Assembly: GCF_000003855.2 (NCBI RefSeq)
Contig: NW_003101678.1
Location: forward strand, 1,850,329-1,914,328
Direction: 5' to 3'
Source: Blastomyces gilchristii SLH14081
Taxonomy: Eukaryota; Ascomycota; Eurotiomycetes; Onygenales; Ajellomycetaceae
DNA: 64,000 bases
Both the position numbers and the translations under genes were made by a program. The first letter of the stretch is position 1; the number at the start of each line of letters is the position of its first letter. Below the pieces are notes generated by a model, which ran no database searches, was not told the DNA's origin, and was given only the letters and a program-made list of their open reading frames with translations. Below, piece after piece: positions 46,393 through 57,773 of this stretch.

Positions 46393-48133
46393 TTAAAGCA
46401 ATGGAAATTGAAGCGTCAATTCCTCCTCCTGCTATTAGATTTGAAAAGGCCTGTATGAACTATGCTCTGAGAGTTGTAAAGATGAGCTCAAATCATATAA
46501 TCAGAGAAAGAGTCTCTTCTTCATTTCCATCAATTAACTCTGGAAATGAACTGGATTGGAATAGATTTCTTGATTGAAATGAAAATAATTCTTCAAAGAA
46601 AATGCCTTCTCAACTGTACAGACTATGCTCTCTGATTAAAAATCAATTTTCTTCTTTAAATGTTGAAAAAGTTGATCATGAGAAGTTATCTCCCTGGAGA
46701 AAAAAGCTTGAATCTCTTATAGACTTACAAATAAGTGAACTATCAAAAGAGAAAGAATATGAACAGCATTTGAAGAGAACTTCTACAATCAATATAAAAG
46801 ACTCTATTCTGATTTATTCAGATGGCTCAAAAAATGAGAACTTGAATAGATTAGGCGCAGGCATTGCTTATACTGAAGATAATATTAATTTTATCTCAGA
46901 TTTCTGAAATCTAGGCTCTGAATGTGAAGTCTTTGATGCTGAACTATTTGCAATAGTGAAAGCTTTCAAACTCATTGAAATAAAATCTCATAAAAGAGGA
47001 AATTGTTTGAAAGAGGCATGGATATTCTCTGATAGTCAAGCTGCTTTAAAAAGACTTAGAAATAGTCAGATTCATAATGGTCAAATGAATCTTGAACTGA
47101 TCTTAAACTCTGTTTTAAAAATTCAAAAGAGAAGAACATCAAAGCTGAGAATTCATCTGCACTGAGTTCCTGCTCATATGAATATTCATGGCAATGAATT
47201 GGCTGATTCAGCTGCAAAGAAGGGTGCAGAATTAAGCAGATCTATTCAAAAAATTGTGTCCTGGTCTTTTATAAAGAGAAAAATAAAAGAATCTTGTTTA
47301 GACAAGTGGAATGAAAGCTGGCAGAAACAAAAGAAGAGTATACATTATTCAAGATTTGAAACAAAACCCAAGTGGAAATCTTGTTCAATTAAATGTAAAA
47401 AGAAAATATTCTCATCTATAATACAGCTGAAACTAGGACATGGCTATTTCAAATCTTATATACAAAGATTTGATGATAGATTTGACTCAATAGAATGCTC
47501 ATTCTGCAATACAAATGAGAACCCTGAGCATATTATAATGCACTGTGCATTATACAATAGTCTCAGAGCCAGATTGAAAGAGAAGTATGATCTAAATCAA
47601 TTAAATATGAGATTCTTATTCTCAACTGAGACAGGAATTAAATACTTAATAGACTTTCTATCAGAAACTCAAGCAGCTACAAGAAAATGGCTAAATTCAG
47701 AATTATCTGAATATGAAGAGGAGGAAATCAATCAGATATAGTCTGTTAAAACAGCTATACACTCTCTTTTAATAATTTGTTTTGTTATAGTCTCTCTTTA
47801 CTTTATCTTTTTCTGTATCTTTTCCTTTCAATTTCTTTCTATCTATCTATTTAATGTGTCTATCTTTGAGACTGTGTTCTTTCTCTCTTTTCTTTTGTCA
47901 TGATATTGTCAAATGGTTTCAAAGTATTAAAAGATGTTAAAACACTGCAATTTGTAAACAGTTTTTGTATTCTGGGCTGGAATTTTCTGATTTTGCATAT
48001 CTGAAATTGATGAATGTACAATAGTTAACTTTACAGACATAGAAAAAACCCTGAGAACTAAAGTTCTCAGGTAGATGTCATAGTCTCTGACTGCATACAT
48101 CTATAATTGAAGAATAATAATAATAATAATAAT
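46393..48133 (+). mobile_element. LINE L3, 5'-truncated, inserted in the hAT transposase
   Basis: Flanked by a perfect 13-bp duplication ACAACTGATAATG (46380-46392 and 48134-48146) and ending in (AAT)n. It corresponds to the 3' third of L1, from the RT-RNase H linker onward. It is in the plus orientation, opposite to L1, L2 and L4. The duplicated bases are the T-T-D-N codons of the hAT transposase. Confidence 0.96.
46410..47741 (+). pseudogene. LINE L3 ORF2 C-terminal relic: RNase H and Cys/His motif
   Basis: The best-preserved RNase H copy in the window. The first Asp is in L-I-Y-S-D-G-S-K (near 46815), Glu in D-A-E-L-F (near 46935), Asp in F-S-D-S-Q-A-A (near 47030), and V-P-A-H-M-N near 47170. 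The C-terminal motif C-S-F-C-N-T-N then H and C lies near 47500-47545, and the stop is TAG at 47739-47741. Only two in-frame TGA stops break it (near 46905 and 47163), both where the family has Trp. The open pieces are 46602-46907, 46956-47165 and 47178-47741. N-terminally truncated, so it has no endonuclease or RT. Confidence 0.9.
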
Positions 48134-48146
48134 ACAACTGATAATG

Positions 48147-49610
48147 CTGTAAATAACTATATTATAATGAAGAGTTTGAAGTAAAAATTAACTTTGCATT
48201 TCTGAAATGATAAATAAGATCATATTTTCTGTATTACTCATATGATTCAACTTGTGATATAAACACTGATAAAGAATCTTAATATCAAGATAAAGAATAA
48301 TAAGATAGCTGATTCTTGAGATAAGAATAAGATGAAAGTGATTACTCAAGTAACTTTTATATTCACTTTACAAAAGATAATATTTTTTAATAATACTTTT
48401 TAATATTGCTTTTTAATAATGCTTTTTAATAATACTACTGTTAATTTTGAATAGATTGACTAATAATTTAAATATCACAGATTTGAAACATTGCTAATAT
48501 AATTTATATCTTCTCTAAATAATAATAATGATTTCATAATATTTAATAAATAAATAAATCAGTCATATCACTGAATATAATACAGAATATTAGAATACAG
48601 TGAAGTTTAATATATAAGATGACTGTTCAGACTCTTTAATTATATCAGATGATTAATCATTGAGTGCAACACTCTGATTAGAAAAAGATTCAGATATTGA
48701 AACTTTCTAATATGAAGTGAACTCAGTTGCAATATATAATTGATTTACTGTTTCAGTTTTATAAGATAATAAAGACAGTCTTAATCACTTATACATCAAT
48801 ACTGCAGTCAGTCTGATAAGTGTATAACAGTTTATTTACTCATCTTAAGAGACAGTTGAATCACTTAAAAAGAAATTCAGTCTGAGATAATACTATAGCA
48901 CAGGCTATTATTACTGTAAGAAATAAACTGATATATTATTACAGTAAAACTGAACAATCTTTTACAGAGTACTATACTATAACAGCTCTACTAGATCTCT
49001 CTTATCAAGTTAATATCTACACTTCTCAAGATTGAACAGAGAAGAAATAAGACTTATATATTAAATTAGTCTGAGACTACTACAATATCAACTATCAGAG
49101 ATTTAAACAAGCAGATATTTGAGATGTGAAGACAGTGAAATACAATTCTCTAGTAAGTAATGATCTTTGATAACACTTTATATCTCATAGAACTATAATA
49201 CTAACTTTGAAACAGAACTTGTATACATTGATTACAACTGAAAATCAGATAAAACTACATACTTATAAAACTGAATTTAACTGCTATCTTCAAGATGATT
49301 TAATAAATTTATATATCAAATCAATTCTAGAGTTATGAAAAATTATTAAGAGTACATATTCAACTGTTACACTGATGATATATAATATTCTGACAATTTC
49401 ATTAGCAGAGATGAGAATGAAGTGAAAGTTCAACTTAAGTTAAGATATTTATTACTATTATTGAGAACAATTATAAGAAGAAATAATCAAGACACTCATG
49501 ATTGTAAAACATGGAATTATCAGACAGTTTAATATCTCTGATCACAGTATATCAGAGAAGTGTAGTTTTCATGAGAAAGTGAAGAATAAACTTGTACAAG
49601 AATGTATTTA
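48147..49610 (+). pseudogene. hAT transposase relic, C-terminal part (X2)
   Basis: Continues after L3 with A-V-N-N (completing T-D-N-A-x-N-N), a C-I-T-H-M-I-Q-L block (near 48230), Y-Y-S-K-T-E-Q-S with T-E-Y-Y (near 48940-48985), D-W-T-E-K-K and D-Y-Y-N-I-N-Y-Q (near 49030-49110), and a C-terminal dimerisation-like region. This order matches hAT transposases. Many TGA stops occur at positions where an aromatic (Trp) is expected. Confidence 0.75.
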
Positions 49611-49940
49611 ATTATTTCATAAGTGTTATCAATAATTATTATCAAATTCTGATTATATAAGCAATCACTAAATAAACTAAATAAGACTGATTTTAATCTT
49701 CAGTCTCAGTCTCATTCTGATTTTGAAAGAATGATCATCTTTCACAGTTTATTCTGAGAAATTACTCTCATTTCACTGTTCTTGAATTAAATCTAGTTAT
49801 TTTTCACATCATTTCTCTCAGAAATGATTCATTTTCAGATTTTTTTGAGGCTTGGTCCTGGTGAGACTCACGCCAAGAAATGTATGAGATCAGATCAAAT
49901 GGGACCAAATGTGAAATTCATGATCCCGCCGGCCAGTCTA

Positions 49941-50435
49941 CTTATAGAGATGACTTTCAATCTAAGATTCTAGTAGAGATTTGATTCGCTAGATAGATAA
50001 CAGCAAGTGCAATCTCAGAGAAAAGTGATTATGACAGAAGGGATTCTATTCATAGAGTTCTTGTCTTTGTTATTAATATTGCTTCTGCTCACTCTGCTGC
50101 ATCATTTTACTCATGAATATACTCTGAAGAATACTTCATCTCTAGATCTTCATCATTTATCTAATTTGTGAAGTCATCTGCTTTCTTGACTGCAGTATCA
50201 TTGTCAATATGAATGATCTTTATAGTACAGTTAAATTGACATTTAATTCAATTAATAGCTTATCTAAGAGCTTTTCAGATTTCTGATTTTCAGATAGCTG
50301 TTATAGCTATATGAAAACAGAGATAATCACATATGAAATGTATGAGATAACACTCATTATTATAGCACTGTGTAGAGCCATGTGTGATATCCGCATGTAG
50401 GCATTCAAATGGTATTTAAGATCTAACATGGAGAT
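49941..50435 (-). pseudogene. Copia element H: integrase core relic
   Basis: The minus-strand frame from about 50400 to 49950 shows a degraded integrase. An I-I-H-I-D-N-D-T block lies near 50215, D-D-F-T-N near 50175, then E-Y-I-H-E.N-x-A-A-E near 50110-50080 (the E-Y-T-P-E-Q-N-G position of copia integrases), and A-L-A-V-I-Y-L-A-N near 50000. These blocks and their spacing identify Ty1/copia. It is bounded by gypsy F on the right and hAT X2 on the left, and stops are TGA at expected Trp. The 114-residue ORF crossing into the LTR (50307-50651) is a junction artefact. Confidence 0.75.
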
Positions 50436-50743
50436 TGTGGCGGGCTGCGCCCGATCAATTATATAGACTATTCTGTTACACTTCATAGATTCTTCCACTT
50501 CACTCTCGAACATGTACACTCCGATTCTCAGCCATTCTCGATCGCCGATCCTCGGCCCCCACAAACGTGTATAGATTCTTCCGCCCCGAAGCTCCACTGC
50601 ATACATCATCACATATGTGTATAAATATTCATCTTGATCACTGATTCTCACACTTTCTCTTTCTTTTCTTCTCTAATGTTTTTCTCTTTGTTATATAAGA
50701 CCTATCAATATCATACTGATCTATTCAGTGTAGGCCTCTTACA
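50436..50743 (+). repeat. 5' LTR of gypsy F (308 bp), the least mutated LTR
   Basis: Starts TGTGGCGGGCTGCGCCCGA with all CpGs kept and ends GGCCTCTTACA; one U3 unit. Useful as the reference for the family LTR. Confidence 0.93.
50619..50685 (+). promoter_or_regulatory. LTR promoter and predicted transcript start of gypsy F
   Basis: TATA-like GTATAAATA at 50619-50627, a pyrimidine tract, then AATGTTTTTCT at 50675-50685. The latter is exactly complementary to the putative primer site after the LTR, so by analogy with Tf1 the transcript would begin about here. Confidence 0.5.
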
Positions 50744-50745
50744 CT

Positions 50746-50756
50746 AGAAAAACATT
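50746..50756 (+). promoter_or_regulatory. Putative self-priming primer binding site of gypsy F
   Basis: AGAAAAACATT starts 2 nt after the 5' LTR and is the perfect reverse complement of AATGTTTTTCT in the LTR. Nothing typical of tRNA 3' ends (TGG start) is present. The same pair is perfect in gypsy A. Confidence 0.6.
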
Positions 50757-51057
50757 CATTATCTTCTTATTAGAAAATGATTATTCATGCATCATCTTCT
50801 CATTAGAAATGATTATTCATCAAGAGATATCTAAACATGTAATAACATGTAAGAAAAGAGAAATAATCAGTTAAAGCAGATACTGAGTTCTCAGATAGAA
50901 GCTTGCTTATCAGTCACTCTGACCCTGTAATAAGATCTTACAAAGAGAATGTCAGTGAAAGATCTGAGAGTTCTGACACTCAGATGTATGAGATATTCAT
51001 ACAATTACACTTCTTCAAGATTTCACAGATATTACACATCTGACAAATGATATAATC

Positions 51058-52100
51058 ATGTCTAATGACAATATGAGAGAACCCTCGAGCGCGAGCATAG
51101 ACATAATATCACAGTGACTTCAAGCAATGTTGAAATTACAACAGCAACAGATAGCAGACATGCATACAACTTAACAACTTCAATACAAAGAGATTCAACA
51201 ATTAACTCATATGATTTCAACATCTACAGAATTGAATACAAAAGCACTGAAAGAATGCTTAGATACTCTCACATATTTCAATACTTCTGATCTCACTCTC
51301 TACTCATTATAAAGAATGAAAATGCTCATGAAACTGAGTGTAGATGAAGATGTCATCAGTTCATTAACTAATCAAGATTAGTATATCAATGAATGATTGA
51401 AAGATCACATGAAACAGAAGTTTCATTTATGAATGAAAGTATGTGAATTAACATTGTGAAGATCTGATAACATCATCAGACATCTTGATATTCTGTTTTA
51501 AGACACTGCCATGCAACAGAAAGTGTTAAATTGATTACAGAGTATCTGACAGAGAAATACTTCTCTTACAACATTCATTTCTAACTTCAACATCAAGATT
51601 CTAGAAGCAGATAATCAATCTTGAGAGAATTGAATGAAGATTAGTATACTCAAGAAGACATTAACTTTTAAACTCTTACAGACTCTTATAAGTATAAACA
51701 AAGACCAGACTTATAAAGACTTCTGCACACAGCTTCAGACATTGAATGACTGTCTTGCCAAGCTCAAGAGTATACAGAACAGTGGCAGAAGACATTACAC
51801 TTCAGTGACTCATACACCCGCGCTGAAGAATAACAGCAATGATGCAGATGCCATGAACTGAATAGACTCAAATGTCTATACACAAGCAAGAGTTTCTGCT
51901 GTTTGAACAGGCTTCTGAGTTCCTGAGATCACTTCTGAGAAAGTCACTGATTGATGTCACCATGGAGTATGCATCAACTGTAACTGATTAGAACACATTG
52001 CTTTCAACTGCTGATTAATCTATGTGTCTCCACACTTAAGAGAAAGACTGGCATCTTCTCACTTGAGAGAAAGATCAGTGTCTTTCTGTTCAAAGAATGA
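51058..52100 (+). pseudogene. Gypsy F gag relic
   Basis: Start ATG at 51058 (MSNDNMREP). The best open piece is 51634-51861 (75 residues). The zinc knuckle at 51970-52011 is complete: C-x2-C-x4-H-x4-C. About eight in-frame stops, mostly TGA. It would form the particle and bind RNA. It is the best gag copy of the family for the knuckle. Confidence 0.8.
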
Positions 52101-52249
52101 ATCAGCATCTGTCTGCATCAACCACATTACATTAGAGAAGGATTTGAAAGATAACTATGAGAATACTCTGATAAAACAGGGAAAAGATTAGCTTCTGTTC
52201 AAATTTGCAAACAGAAGCTTGAAGAGATCAGATAACAAGAATTTAAAGA

Positions 52250-55200
52250 GAAAATGATAATAAATGTAATTCTTGTATCTACTGTGATTGATAATATGTA
52301 TAATATAAAAGCCATGATAGACAGCAGTCTATATTACTATGTAATGATAAAATCTTCAGTTGTAAGATATTATAACCTTCAGTGTATTCTCTTATTAAAA
52401 CTCTGACTTCTCACAGAATTTGATGATTTAAAAGACATTTATATCTGTTACATGATGAAGTTGATCATAGATGTAAAAGAATATTAATATGAAGATATCT
52501 ATATATATAAAGTTGATAATCTTGATTATAATCTTATATTAGAACTTGCCTGGCTATCTGAACAAGGCATCTTGTTAAACACTTAAAACAGAAGCTTGAT
52601 ATTCCCTAACAATGATAGAATTCACAAAGATAATATTCATAAGATCATGAATCTGACACAGATCTCTGTCAATGTGTATGAAATACTCTGAGAAAGAAGT
52701 CACTGATAGCAGAATCATATGACAATCTATTTCATCAGTCTGATCAATATCAAAAAGGTTCTAGAAAGGTTATTCTGTGCTATAATAATAGATTCTTATA
52801 TGAAACTCTCTTAATAATATCATAAATATCTAGATATCTTTCAATAAGACAATATTATGAACAAACCTCTCTTACAAGGTTCTGAAGTGAATCACAGTAT
52901 CAAGTTAGAGAAAAAGAATGATAAGAATCTCAAACTGTTATGAGACTCTCTTTATAATATGTTCTGAGATGAACTTCTTCTTCTTTAAAAGACATTTAAT
53001 GATCTGTTGAATAAAGAATTCATATACATTAGTAACTCTTCTACTGCAGTCTCTATTCTCTTTGCAAAGAAATCAGATAAAGAACTTCAGTTCTGTGTGA
53101 ATTATTGAGACTTGAACAGATTAATAAAGAAAGACTGTTATTCTTTATCTTTTATTAATAAAACTCTAACTCATATTGAACAAGCATAATAATTTACAAA
53201 GTTAGATGTTATTATTATATTTTATAAGATTCACATCACTGAAGAAGATGAGTGGCTTACAGCATTCTGAATATAATATAATCTCTTTGAATGAGTAGTC
53301 ACACTCTTTGAACTGATCAATACTCTCAGTACATTTCAGAAGTATATCAACTGAGCACTCTGAGACTTTCTTGATGAATTTGTATCTACTTATCTAGATG
53401 ACATCCTCATCTTCACTGATGAATTCAGAAAGAAATATCAAGAGTATGTATAAAGAGTATTACAATAACTACAAGAAGCAGAACTATTAATTGATATTAA
53501 CAAGTATGATTTCAAAGTCAAGAGTACTAAATACTTAGGTTTTATCATAGAAGCTGATAAGGAAATCTGAATAAATTCTGAGAAGATCTCTGCTATTCTT
53601 GAATGAGAAGTCTCATGCACTGTGAAAGATGTATAAAGCTTCATCAGATTTACTAACATCTATTAGTGATTTATACAAAACTTCTCAGATATTGTGAGAT
53701 TACTTACAGAACTCACTAGAAAAGACTCAGTATTTCAATAATCAGCAGACACTGAAGCTGCATTCACACAGATGAAGAAGATATTCATTAATATCTCTCT
53801 ACTGATAATATTCAATTCTGATCATGAGACAGTTGTTGAAGCTGATTTCTCTGACTATATAACAGAAGAAGCAATATTGTAATATAATGATAAAGATGTT
53901 CTACAATCATGTGTCTTCATGTCTAAGAAACTAAGTCTCACTGAATGCAATTATAAGATCTATGATAAGAAACTTCTTATAATTGTATACTGTTTAGAAG
54001 AATGAGACTCTGAACTCTGAAGTGTCTCTGAATTTGAGATAATTATAGATTATAAGAATCTCAAATACTTCATAACTATCTTTAAACTCACTGAATAACA
54101 GATATGATAATCTGAGTTCTTAAGCTGCTTTCATTTTACAATACACTACTGTTCTGACAGTCAGAACTCAATGATAGATACTCTCTTATAACAAGAGTAA
54201 GATATGTCATCTGATATAACAGATACTCACTGAATGAACTGAGAGCACTGACTCTTGAATCTGAAGATACTAGTTGATCAAGATGAAACAGCTCACAGCA
54301 CTATATATACTTCTTCAATTAGAACTGTCACTAATATCTTAACTTCTTCTGAATCTATATTAAATGAGCTATGACATACAGCAGCTTAAACTGATAAACT
54401 TCTTCAAGCACTTACTGAAGCAGTATGATAAGAAGCACTCTGATTTCTTTCAGAATTATGTGTAAGAACTGACATCTCAGAATGTTCAATCAATAATAAT
54501 AACACTTTATAATTCTGTGAACAATGCTGAGTCTCTTACTTTAAATTCTTATATATCTGAATAATGCAAGAGATGCATGATTTATGTATAACTGGTTATT
54601 CAGACTGTAAATAACTATATAGAATGATCTCTCATATCTGTTAACTATCTATCACTCTGAGACTGATAATGCATCAGAACAGACAATTCAGACTGTAAAG
54701 AATTATCTTCATAAGTTTTGTAATTACTTATAAGATGACTGACATGATCTTCTTCTACACACAGAGATTGCTATCAATGATTGAAATGCTGTTTCAATAG
54801 ATATAAGTCTGTTCTTTCTTATACATAATTATTACATGAAGATATTAGATCTTCTAGAGACTACACAGTTCACACTGAATCTTCAGAGTCTGATTCAGAT
54901 CACTGATAATATAGTAATGAAACTCTGAGATGTCTGTGATTGAGCAGAAGTCTTCATAATAAGTACTAAATAGAATTAAGAAGATCAAATCAATGTTCAC
55001 TGAGATCTCACTGAATAATATAAGATAAAAGATCTGATATGATTGAATTTTAAGAATATACAAATCACATGTTCATCTCATACACTAGATTATCATCATA
55101 TCAGATATAAAGTGATAGAAGTTCTAGATAGTTATAACTACTATCTTGACATATTATCAGAGATTTATAATATATTTTATACAAGCTTACTCTGCTGCAC

Positions 55201-55420
55201 TGTCATTGATTCATTGTCTTCTTAACTGACTTCTGATTGACAGTTACCAGACATCATAGAAGAAGATAATGAGCTTTAGTGAGAGATTGAGAATATTCTT
55301 AATAAGAGATTCTGCAATCACAGCTGATAATATCTTATGAAATAAGTTAACTATAATCAACTGATCTGAACTCTGAGTTCTGTATTATCTGAAACAGTGA
55401 CTCTTGACTGATGAGAACTG
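52250..55420 (+). pseudogene. Gypsy F pol relic with integrase deletion and C-terminal chromodomain
   Basis: The protease has A-M-I-D-S-S at about 52308-52325. RT lies at about 52900-53560: F-V-S-T-Y-L-D-D-I-L-I-F-T-D at 53380-53420, K-Y-L-G-F near 53530. RNase H follows at about 53800-54150, and then the start of integrase. The catalytic D-D-E region is absent because of a deletion at about 54636. The C-terminal integrase part and a chromodomain-like end (E-I-E-N-I, Y-L-M-K near 55340, L-S-E-T-V-T-L-D near 55400) remain. Inactive through stops and the deletion, though it may once have moved using another copy's integrase. Confidence 0.85.
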
Positions 55421-55425
55421 CTTCT

Positions 55426-55437
55426 GAAAGAAGGGGA
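55426..55437 (+). promoter_or_regulatory. Polypurine tract of gypsy F
   Basis: GAAAGAAGGGGA lies 4 nt before the 3' LTR, the expected site for plus-strand priming. Confidence 0.6.
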
Positions 55438-55441
55438 CTAA

Positions 55442-55804
55442 TGTGATGAGCTGCGCCTGATCAATTATATAGACTATTCTGTTACACTTCATAGATTCTT
55501 CTGCTTCACTCTTGAACATATACACTTCAATTCTCAGTTATTCTCAATCACTGATCGTCGGCTGCCATGAACATGTACACTCTGATTCTCAGTCATTCTC
55601 AATCACCAATCCTCGGCCGCTATGAACGCGTATAAATTCTTCCACCCCGAAGCTCCATCACATACATCATCACATACATGTATAAATATTCATCTTAATT
55701 GCTGATTCTCACACTTTCTCTTTCTTTCCTTCTCTAATGTTTTTCTCTTTGTTATATAAGACCTATCAATATCATACCGATCTATTCGGCGTAGGCCTCT
55801 TACA
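55442..55804 (+). repeat. 3' LTR of gypsy F (363 bp)
   Basis: The inner end is mutated (TGTGATGAGCTGCGCCTGA), the outer end intact (TTCGGCGTAGGCCTCTTACA). It carries two 55-bp U3 units against one in the partner LTR. Confidence 0.93.
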
Positions 55805-57667
55805 GAGATGTCTAGATATTTGATTTTTTGCATTAGATAGATGACAGGGTTTGTAAAGCTCAGTGATAAGCTCATTTACAGCATCTTCTAGATTGATGAT
55901 TTGAACACCAGTTGCATCATTTGTAAGCTTTTAAATGGCGATTTTCAATGAATGTTCTAATCTCTTATATCATGTAGACTGAGTAGCTATAGAGATCTTA
56001 GATTTTTAAGAAGATTTTATACATATTAATAGGTTGAAAGAATGATTTATTGAAGTGTGTTTTGACAGGTTAGAAGAAGGATTTGTAGAAGTTGAAGAAT
56101 TAGAAGATATCATTTTTTCAGATATAGTAATGTTAGAAGTGTGTGATGTAATAGCTGCTGTGGCTTTAATAGTGAATTTTTCCAAGATAGTTGAGAAAAC
56201 AGCTATTTCACTATATTCTGTACCTAGCAATCTCTCAAATACTTCAATGCATGCAAAGATTGTATTATCTGTGTGTTTTCACAATCTGAAGTCTTTTTCA
56301 TCATAATAGATGCCTTCTATGTGGAAACACAGTTTCCATGTGATGATATTTATATGGAAATTCGGAATGTAAGCTGTGTTGATGAGGTTGATATTGAACT
56401 GCTTATCTGCTTCATTTATTATGATTGTTCTAACAGTTTCATAATCTTCAACTTTAGTGCTGGAATCGCCTGTATAGACTTCCGCATTCTCATTCGCAGG
56501 TGTAAAGAATAGGAAACATGTTCGAATATTGCATATATGCTGTTCCGCGCCAGTATCAAAGATTCAGAAGTTTCAGAGATAGGAGCGAGAATTTGAAGAG
56601 TTCATCGATATTTTTCTGATCTGTTGATTGATTGATTGATGATCAATAGATTGATGATCAATAGATTGAGAAATGATAGATTGAGAATCTGATTGCTTCA
56701 GAATCATTTCTTCTATGACTACTTCATTAGCATCTATTATATCTGTATTCATGAATGAATCTCTAGATATCGCATGATCAACATGTCTCTTCAATTCTTG
56801 ATTTTTAAGAGCTTGATTAATCTGAGTTCTCTTCTTCTCATTTTCCTTTCATTCAGGTGGCTTTCTTGATGAATTGAGATAGTAGCACTGAGTGTATCAG
56901 TGACAGACTCTGCAGATGCAGTTTCTGAATATCACTGATAATGATTGCTGAGGTCTTTCATTAAGAGTAGTGAAGTTCATAGGTTTATCTTCTTTGAGAA
57001 TACTCATTTCTCTATATCATTTCTTGAAGTGCTTAACTAACTCTATCAAAGATATGACATCTTCATCACATCAGACATTGTTAGCTCATGCTTGTGTATA
57101 ACCTGCATCAATAGCTAGATTTACATTTAAGAAATCTTTCTTCAAGTTGAACTGTTCAGCTATATCTGCCTCTTTGATATCATCTTCAATGAGAGATCAG
57201 TTATTGAATCACTTCTCTATATCTTTGTTTTTCAGTGCTTTGCAGAGATCATGGTATCAGATTCTCACATCATCTTGATAGTCTGCAGTTGTGAGTGAGA
57301 GATGATCTCTTAATGAATAGATAATCTTCTTCATATCATCATTCTCACTGCATACATGTTGTAGTTCTGTGACATTCACTGTTCTTCATATGACATCTCA
57401 TATCTTTGTCATTCCTTTATTCAATTTCTCATATTTCATATATTTGATTTTTCACACAGTGACCTTGATGTCATATGCTATCTTGGCCTCCGCGGTAACT
57501 TCTTCTGAACACTCAGGTTTCAGAGATTCTTCTAGTTCAGAGAAGATATCAGGTTTGTCAAGATTGATAAGATCTGATATCTTCTTATCCTTTGCATATC
57601 CTAGCATATGCTTGTACCAAAGTTTTCAATCTTCAGGAACGCTAAGGTGTACAGTTGCACTAGACAT
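55805..57667 (-). pseudogene. Copia element H: gag and protease relic
   Basis: The minus-strand start ATG at 57667 opens M-S-S-A-T-V-H-L-S-V-P-E-D, followed by K-L-W-Y-K-H-M-L, typical of copia gag. A tandem Q-S-I-D-H repeat lies at about 56625-56680. The protease active site reads F-D-T-G-A-E-Q-H-I-C near 56560-56530. A pre-integrase block, Y-K-R-L-E-H-S-L-K, lies near 55970. Gypsy F then interrupts and the integrase resumes at 50435. In-frame stops are mainly TGA, but the GC content and CpGs are better kept than in the gypsy copies, suggesting a younger or less mutated element. Confidence 0.82.
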
Positions 57668-57773
57668 TGTTTTGTCTGTCATATCAGTTATATTGAATGA
57701 ATTGAGGAATCGGTTCAAGTATTTGAGAATATGATCAGAATTCGGGGTGTATATCAGTCGAGTATTTCGGAAT

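Larger units (their letters stand above)
42392..49940 (+). mobile_element. hAT transposon X2, complete with TIRs and 8-bp duplication
   Basis: Left end TAGACTGACCG, right end CGGCCAGTCTA (inverted, one mismatch), and a perfect 8-bp duplication CTTATAGA at 42384-42391 and 49941-49948. Length 7549 bp including LINE L3 (1.75 kb). The plus strand carries a hAT transposase relic in two parts. It is the reference copy for X1, Y and X3, and for the MITEs T1 and T2, which share its ends. The outermost 60-100 bp keep CpGs while the body is heavily mutated. The 8-bp duplication and the transposase blocks support the hAT assignment. Confidence 0.93.
50436..55804 (+). mobile_element. Gypsy F: chromodomain Ty3/gypsy with an integrase-core deletion, 5.4 kb
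   Basis: LTRs 50436-50743 and 55442-55804, perfect 5-bp duplication GAGAT (50431-50435 and 55805-55809). Same family as A, B and C but coding on the plus strand. About 390 bp of integrase present in gypsy A (about 3235-3625) are missing at about 54636. The two LTRs differ by one 55-bp unit. RT keeps YLDD (53391-53402). Confidence 0.95.

Noticed and set aside
46602..47741. TGA read as Trp (an alternative genetic code)
   Set aside because: TGA does occur at expected Trp positions, but other copies keep TGG there, TAA and TAG stops also occur, and catalytic residues are mutated too. Mutational decay explains all of it.
50307..50651. 114-residue minus-strand ORF
   Set aside because: It runs from copia integrase into the gypsy F LTR; a junction artefact.
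56573..56794. Independent 73-residue protein with Q-S-I-D-H repeats
   Set aside because: It is an internal piece of the copia gag frame, between the gag start at 57667 and the protease motif.
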